From Oxalobacteraceae bacterium (GTDB lineage Bacteria > Pseudomonadota > Gammaproteobacteria > Burkholderiales > Burkholderiaceae_D): 5,929 nt of DNA. Shown piece after piece: positions 5,753 to 5,929 of this stretch. The notes under the pieces were generated by a model that did not search any database, had not been told where the DNA came from, and was given only the letters and a program-made list of their open reading frames with translations. Both the position numbers and the translations under genes were made by a program. The first letter of the stretch is position 1. Every line of letters begins with the position of its first letter. The stretch is from positions 1 through 5,929 of the forward strand of contig CANFGA010000215.1 in assembly GCA_947446335.1 (NCBI GenBank). The letters run 5' to 3'.

Positions 5753-5929
5753 AAGCCGCTTCGGTGACATCTTTTTCGTCGCGCAGCTGGCGGCGCAAGA
5801 TCTTGCCGACATTGCTCTTGGGCAACTCATCGCGAAATTCGATGTATTTCGGCTTCTTGTACGAAGTGAGCTCGTGCTTGCAATGCTCCATCAATTGCTC
5901 GCGGCTCAGCGCCGGATCCTTGCGCACGA
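5751..5929 (-). CDS. fadD: Long-chain acyl-CoA synthetase, FadD-like (C-terminal 58 residues only)
   Basis: This is the end of an ATP-dependent fatty-acid:CoA ligase of the ANL superfamily, which activates fatty acids for beta-oxidation or lipid synthesis. Only the C-terminal subdomain tail is present, because the gene runs off the right edge. The block FRDELPKSNVGKILRRQLRD matches E. coli FadD as I recall it almost residue for residue. It contains the A10-type motif with the conserved catalytic Lys (K42 of the fragment), which closes over the active site during adenylation. The preceding LTSYKKPKYIEF also fits FadD. The gene ends at TGA (5753-5751), convergent with the thioesterase, with 65 bp and a repeat structure between them. 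The symbol is less certain than the function, since genomes of this type often carry several FadD paralogues. Confidence 0.88.
   Translation of the reverse strand, partial: VRKDPALSREQLMEHCKHELTSYKKPKYIEFRDELPKSNVGKILRRQLRDEKDVTEAA

Overview
The window looks like ordinary chromosome from a betaproteobacterium, most likely in or near the Oxalobacteraceae (Herbaspirillum, Collimonas, Janthinobacterium or Massilia-like). That placement is an inference from moderately GC-rich coding sequence, GC-ending codons, protein similarity recalled from memory and a GGTGCC-type intergenic repeat. No marker gene fixes the taxon. There are no mobile elements, CRISPR arrays, tRNA or rRNA genes, and I found no convincing undescribed multi-gene system. 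What deserves attention is the noncoding structure around the transporter operon.

Positions 1-3184 (minus strand) hold a glutamate/aspartate ABC uptake operon read right to left: gltI (periplasmic binding protein), gltJ and gltK (membrane subunits), gltL (ATPase, cut by the left window edge). gltJ and gltK are one base apart and probably translationally coupled. The gltI-gltJ gap (129 nt) carries two stem-loops and the gltK-gltL gap (63 nt) one. Such structures could set the excess of binding protein over membrane subunits. Upstream of gltI, positions 3185-3338 form an AT-rich leader and promoter region. It holds an inverted repeat with arms 21 bp apart (operator-like), a possible -10 box, and a terminator-like hairpin just before the gltI ribosome binding site.

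Positions 3339-5186 (minus strand) encode a fused permease-ATPase half transporter of the Atm1/ABCB7 type, an exporter family linked to glutathione conjugates, heavy metals and glutathione-bound sulfur. It is divergent from a YciA-like hotdog acyl-CoA thioesterase (5248-5685, plus strand), with only 61 bp between the two starts. The thioesterase converges on the last 58 codons of a long-chain acyl-CoA synthetase (FadD-like, minus strand, cut by the right edge). The 65-bp gap between them holds the GGTGCC repeat structure.

Together the genes cover amino-acid uptake (GltIJKL), thiol-linked export (Atm1-type) and acyl-CoA turnover (thioesterase opposing a CoA ligase). Only the glt genes form a clear operon.
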